From Desulfobacterales bacterium (GTDB lineage: Bacteria > Desulfobacterota > Desulfobacteria > Desulfobacterales > Desulfosalsimonadaceae), in the NCBI GenBank assembly GCA_007135795.1, contig SLIE01000395.1, positions 1 to 8,975 on the forward strand: a stretch of DNA of 8,975 nucleotides. The letters are read 5' to 3'. Under the pieces are notes generated by a model. The model had not been told where the DNA came from, did not search any database, and worked only from the letters and a program-made list of their open reading frames with translations. Every line of letters starts with the position of its first letter. Position 1 is the first letter of the stretch. This document shows positions 7,303 to 8,975 of the stretch, one piece after another. Position numbers and translations under genes: made by a program.

Positions 7303-7330
7303 ACATATCGAACACCCGGTTTCCTGTCAA
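7302..7330 (-). promoter_or_regulatory. Candidate tetR promoter
   Basis: On the minus strand a perfect TTGACA (7330-7325) is separated by exactly 17 bp from TATGTG (7307-7302). The expected transcription start, seven bases past the -10 box, falls at about 7295, which is the first base of the proposed start codon. The -10 match is weak (TAT plus poor last three bases). Confidence 0.5.
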
Positions 7331-7528
7331 GTAAAAACCGCCCCGACATTGACATTGACATAAAAACCTGAATTGCCGGTGTCTGGCAAATTTAAAACTA
7401 TTACCCTTTCATGGATAAAATTCGTTTTTAAGAGGGCCATACGACGCCGGACAGAATCCTCCCGAAGCGGCCTGATTATAGTGATAATTGTAATTCTTTA
7501 CGAATATCCCGTACTCCCCCTTGTCTGT

Positions 7529-7556
7529 TTGCCAAATACCTCAGCGAGTATATGTT
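7529..7556 (+). promoter_or_regulatory. Possible promoter for the cysteine-rich small protein
   Basis: TTGCCA (7529-7534, five of six) and TATGTT (7551-7556, four of six) are separated by 16 bp. The start near 7563 would give a leader of nearly 60 nt. This is the best pair seen upstream of the gene, but matches of this quality occur by chance. Confidence 0.3.
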
Positions 7557-7620
7557 TTAGGTAAGGAATATTGAGTCATGACGGAAAATTTCTGTTAACA
7601 ATAAATGAAGGGGAGCAATC

Positions 7621-7920
7621 ATGGCCACTGAAAAAACCGGCAAACCGGAAGTGCGGCGAATCTTTTTGCCCAATGCGCGCGTTTTATCCCGTGAGGAAAT
7701 TGAGAATCTACCGGAAAGGGAAAGGGAATTTGTACGTGAGTCCCGGAAGGACGGGGTTTGGGTCGAGCTTTCATGCCCTGATGAATTGTGCTCGGCAGAA
7801 GAAAAGGGGGTGAAGCTTCCAGTCTTCTGTGAACAGCCGAAACACGAACACAGTTTGTGGCTTGACATTTTTTGCCCCGGAGAGCAGTGTAATGTCGACG
7901 AACCCATAAAAGCGACATAA
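7621..7920 (+). CDS. Small cysteine-rich protein with duplicated W-CPxExC motif
   Basis: A 99-residue protein that I do not recognise as a named family. The start is well supported by AAGGGGAG at 7608-7615. There is no signal peptide or membrane segment, so it should be cytoplasmic. The N-terminal half is charged (LSREEIENLPEREREFVRESRKDG). The C-terminal half contains five cysteines (52, 57, 70, 85, 90). Two segments align over 16 residues without gaps: VWVELSCPDELCSAEE (46-61) and LWLDIFCPGEQCNVDE (79-94), each with a CPxExC pair. A pair of CxxxxC motifs suggests metal binding or a redox role, but this is inference. It stands between tetR and a DUF362 gene, 137 bp before the latter on the same strand. 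Codons look native and the reading frame is intact, so I take it as a real gene. Confidence 0.8.
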   Translation: MATEKTGKPEVRRIFLPNARVLSREEIENLPEREREFVRESRKDGVWVELSCPDELCSAEEKGVKLPVFCEQPKHEHSLWLDIFCPGEQCNVDEPIKAT

Positions 7921-7990
7921 TACCAAGCCAGCTGATATGGGACTTTTACGAAGAGATCAATCGTTGCTTTTCGCCATGCGCTTGCACAGG

Positions 7991-8026
7991 CCGGAAAATA
8001 AGGTTTAAAGGTTTTACCGGGTTTTT
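7991..8026 (+). terminator. Weak possible terminator after the small protein gene
   Basis: CCGGAAAA (7991-7998) can pair with TTTTACCGG (8012-8020) if one A is bulged out, and GTTTTTG follows. The stem is weak because half of it is A-T pairs. It would separate the small protein gene from the DUF362 gene. It is not strong enough to be sure. Confidence 0.25.
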
Positions 8027-8057
8027 GTCCATATGCATAAACAGGGAGCTTTGCGTC

Positions 8058-8975
8058 ATGGCTGTTGTGTCACTGCTACCATGCACCCAGTATGACAATC
8101 GCCTGTTACACGATACCATTCTGCAGAGCCTGGCCAATATCGGTTTTGAGGTAAACAGATTTCACGATGCCCGTGTCGTGATCAAGCCCAATCTCCTTAT
8201 GCCGGCAAAAGACGAAAAGGCGATCATCACCCATTCCGAGTTTTTCCGGGCCGCGGCGCAAATCGTCCGTGAAAACGGCGGAACACCGGTATTGCTGGAA
8301 TCTCCAGCCATTCACTCGCTTGCGCGCACCATAAAGAAAACCAGTTATGCCGAAGTGATTGAAAGCGAGGGGATCGAAGTGGCCGACCCGTCGCGTACGA
8401 AACGCCTGCACTACGAGAAAGCGCACCAGTTCAGGCACATCGATATATCCGAAGGCTATTTTGACGGTGATATCATTTTGAGCCTGCCCAAGTTTAAAAC
8501 CCACGGCATGACCTATATTACCGGTGCGGTAAAACTGCTGTTCGGCGCTGTCTACGGCATTGAAAAATCGAAAATGCACCTGCGGACGCCCACGCCGGAA
8601 GCAATGACCGAATACCTCCTGGATCTCTACGGCGCAATGACCTATGGGTTTTCTCCCCCCAAACCGATTATCCACCTCATGGACGCCATTTGTGCGCTGG
8701 AAGGCGATGGTCCCGGCACTTCCGGAACGCCGAAATGGCTCCATGCGGTACTTGCCAGTGAAAACGGCATCGCCATGGATTACGTGGCCGCAATGGTTGC
8801 GGGCCTGGATATCAATAAAGCCCTGACCGTGGTCAACGGGTTCAAGCGGCGCTATGGCGTATCCTCGCCGGATGACATCTCCGTGGTAGGCGCATCCATC
8901 GATGATCTGAAGGCGGATGATTTCAAAGAGGCTACCGGTTCTTCATTTTTCTCGTCCATTGGTCGATGGCCGTTC
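8058..8975 (+). CDS. DUF362 domain-containing protein (partial, 3' end missing)
   Basis: An open frame of 306 codons from ATG 8058 reaches the window edge with no stop, so the C-terminus is not seen. The DUF362 features are clear: VVIKPNLLMP (residues 40-49), ENGGTPVLLESP (72-83), LSLPKFKTHG (141-150), GAVKLLFGAVYG (156-167) and ALEGDGPGTSGTPK (213-226). DUF362 proteins are common in anaerobes, and some carry a C-terminal [4Fe-4S] ferredoxin domain; whether this one does cannot be seen. The biochemical role of the family is poorly defined. The start has AGGGAG about 10 nt upstream (8043-8048). The N-terminus has no signal peptide. The gene lies downstream of the cysteine-rich small protein on the same strand, but the 137-bp gap does not require a shared transcript. 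Confidence 0.88.
   Translation, partial: MAVVSLLPCTQYDNRLLHDTILQSLANIGFEVNRFHDARVVIKPNLLMPAKDEKAIITHSEFFRAAAQIVRENGGTPVLLESPAIHSLARTIKKTSYAEVIESEGIEVADPSRTKRLHYEKAHQFRHIDISEGYFDGDIILSLPKFKTHGMTYITGAVKLLFGAVYGIEKSKMHLRTPTPEAMTEYLLDLYGAMTYGFSPPKPIIHLMDAICALEGDGPGTSGTPKWLHAVLASENGIAMDYVAAMVAGLDINKALTVVNGFKRRYGVSSPDDISVVGASIDDLKADDFKEATGSSFFSSIGRWPF

Larger units (their letters stand above)
7296..7620. other. Divergent intergenic region
   Basis: This 325-bp region separates tetR (leftward) from the small cysteine-rich protein gene (rightward). The left part holds the tetR promoter and part of operator O3, then a threefold ATGTCA repeat on the minus strand (7344-7361). The middle (about 7362-7500) is AT-rich, and I see no gene, RNA or operator in it. 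The right part holds a possible promoter for the small gene (7529-7556), a six-codon open frame (7578-7598) and a ribosome site (7608-7615). Confidence 0.6.

Noticed and set aside
7344..7361. Threefold ATGTCA repeat upstream of the tetR promoter (paired TTGACA boxes on the + strand) as a second promoter or as half operators
   Set aside because: On the + strand no -10 box is found at 16-18 bp, and the repeat matches only part of the operator arm, without a palindrome.
7373..7564. Plus-strand frame of 63 codons with a hydrophobic stretch (LIIVIIVILYEY) in the divergent region
   Set aside because: It begins with TTG, has no ribosome site, and its composition follows from AT-rich intergenic DNA. 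A small membrane protein cannot be excluded but is not supported.

Overview
The window looks like part of a Gram-negative bacterial chromosome, most likely an anaerobic deltaproteobacterium (Desulfobacterota). This is an inference from gene families: an MMPL/RND transporter with a LolA-like periplasmic protein and an outer-membrane barrel, a DUF362 protein, a TetR regulator, and moderate GC content. No rRNA or other marker gene confirms it.

Layout, left to right. (1) Positions 16-41 hold a perfect inverted repeat, followed by a plausible promoter (96-124) and a complete aldo/keto reductase of the IolS/AKR11 type on the + strand (166-1164). (2) About 120 bp of convergent spacer follows. (3) A minus-strand block reads from right to left: tetR (7295-6684), a 974-residue MMPL/RND exporter (6486-3562), a secreted LolA-like protein (3545-2742) and an outer-membrane beta-barrel protein (2751-1285). 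The last three are tightly packed, with 16 bp between the first two and a 10-bp overlap between the last two, and almost certainly form one operon. (4) A 325-bp divergent intergenic region follows. (5) A small cysteine-rich protein of 99 residues lies on the + strand (7621-7920). (6) A DUF362 gene starts at 8058 and runs off the right edge.

The three structural genes place one protein at each layer of the envelope: an inner-membrane pump, a periplasmic carrier with a lipid-carrier-type fold, and an outer-membrane barrel ending in Phe. There is no membrane-fusion adaptor and no TolC-type channel. I infer a route for a hydrophobic or lipid-like substrate across the envelope; the substrate is unknown.

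The clearest non-coding signal is a 16-bp palindrome, GACTGA-N4-TCAGTC. It occurs twice perfectly between tetR and the exporter gene and once with a single mismatch exactly over the proposed tetR start codon. One copy directly abuts a perfect TATAAT box. The copy at tetR sits where a TTGACA-17-TATGTG promoter would start transcription. This is a coherent picture of an autoregulated TetR switch, with two extra features: tetR may be leaderless, and a terminator-like hairpin lies inside the exporter leader.
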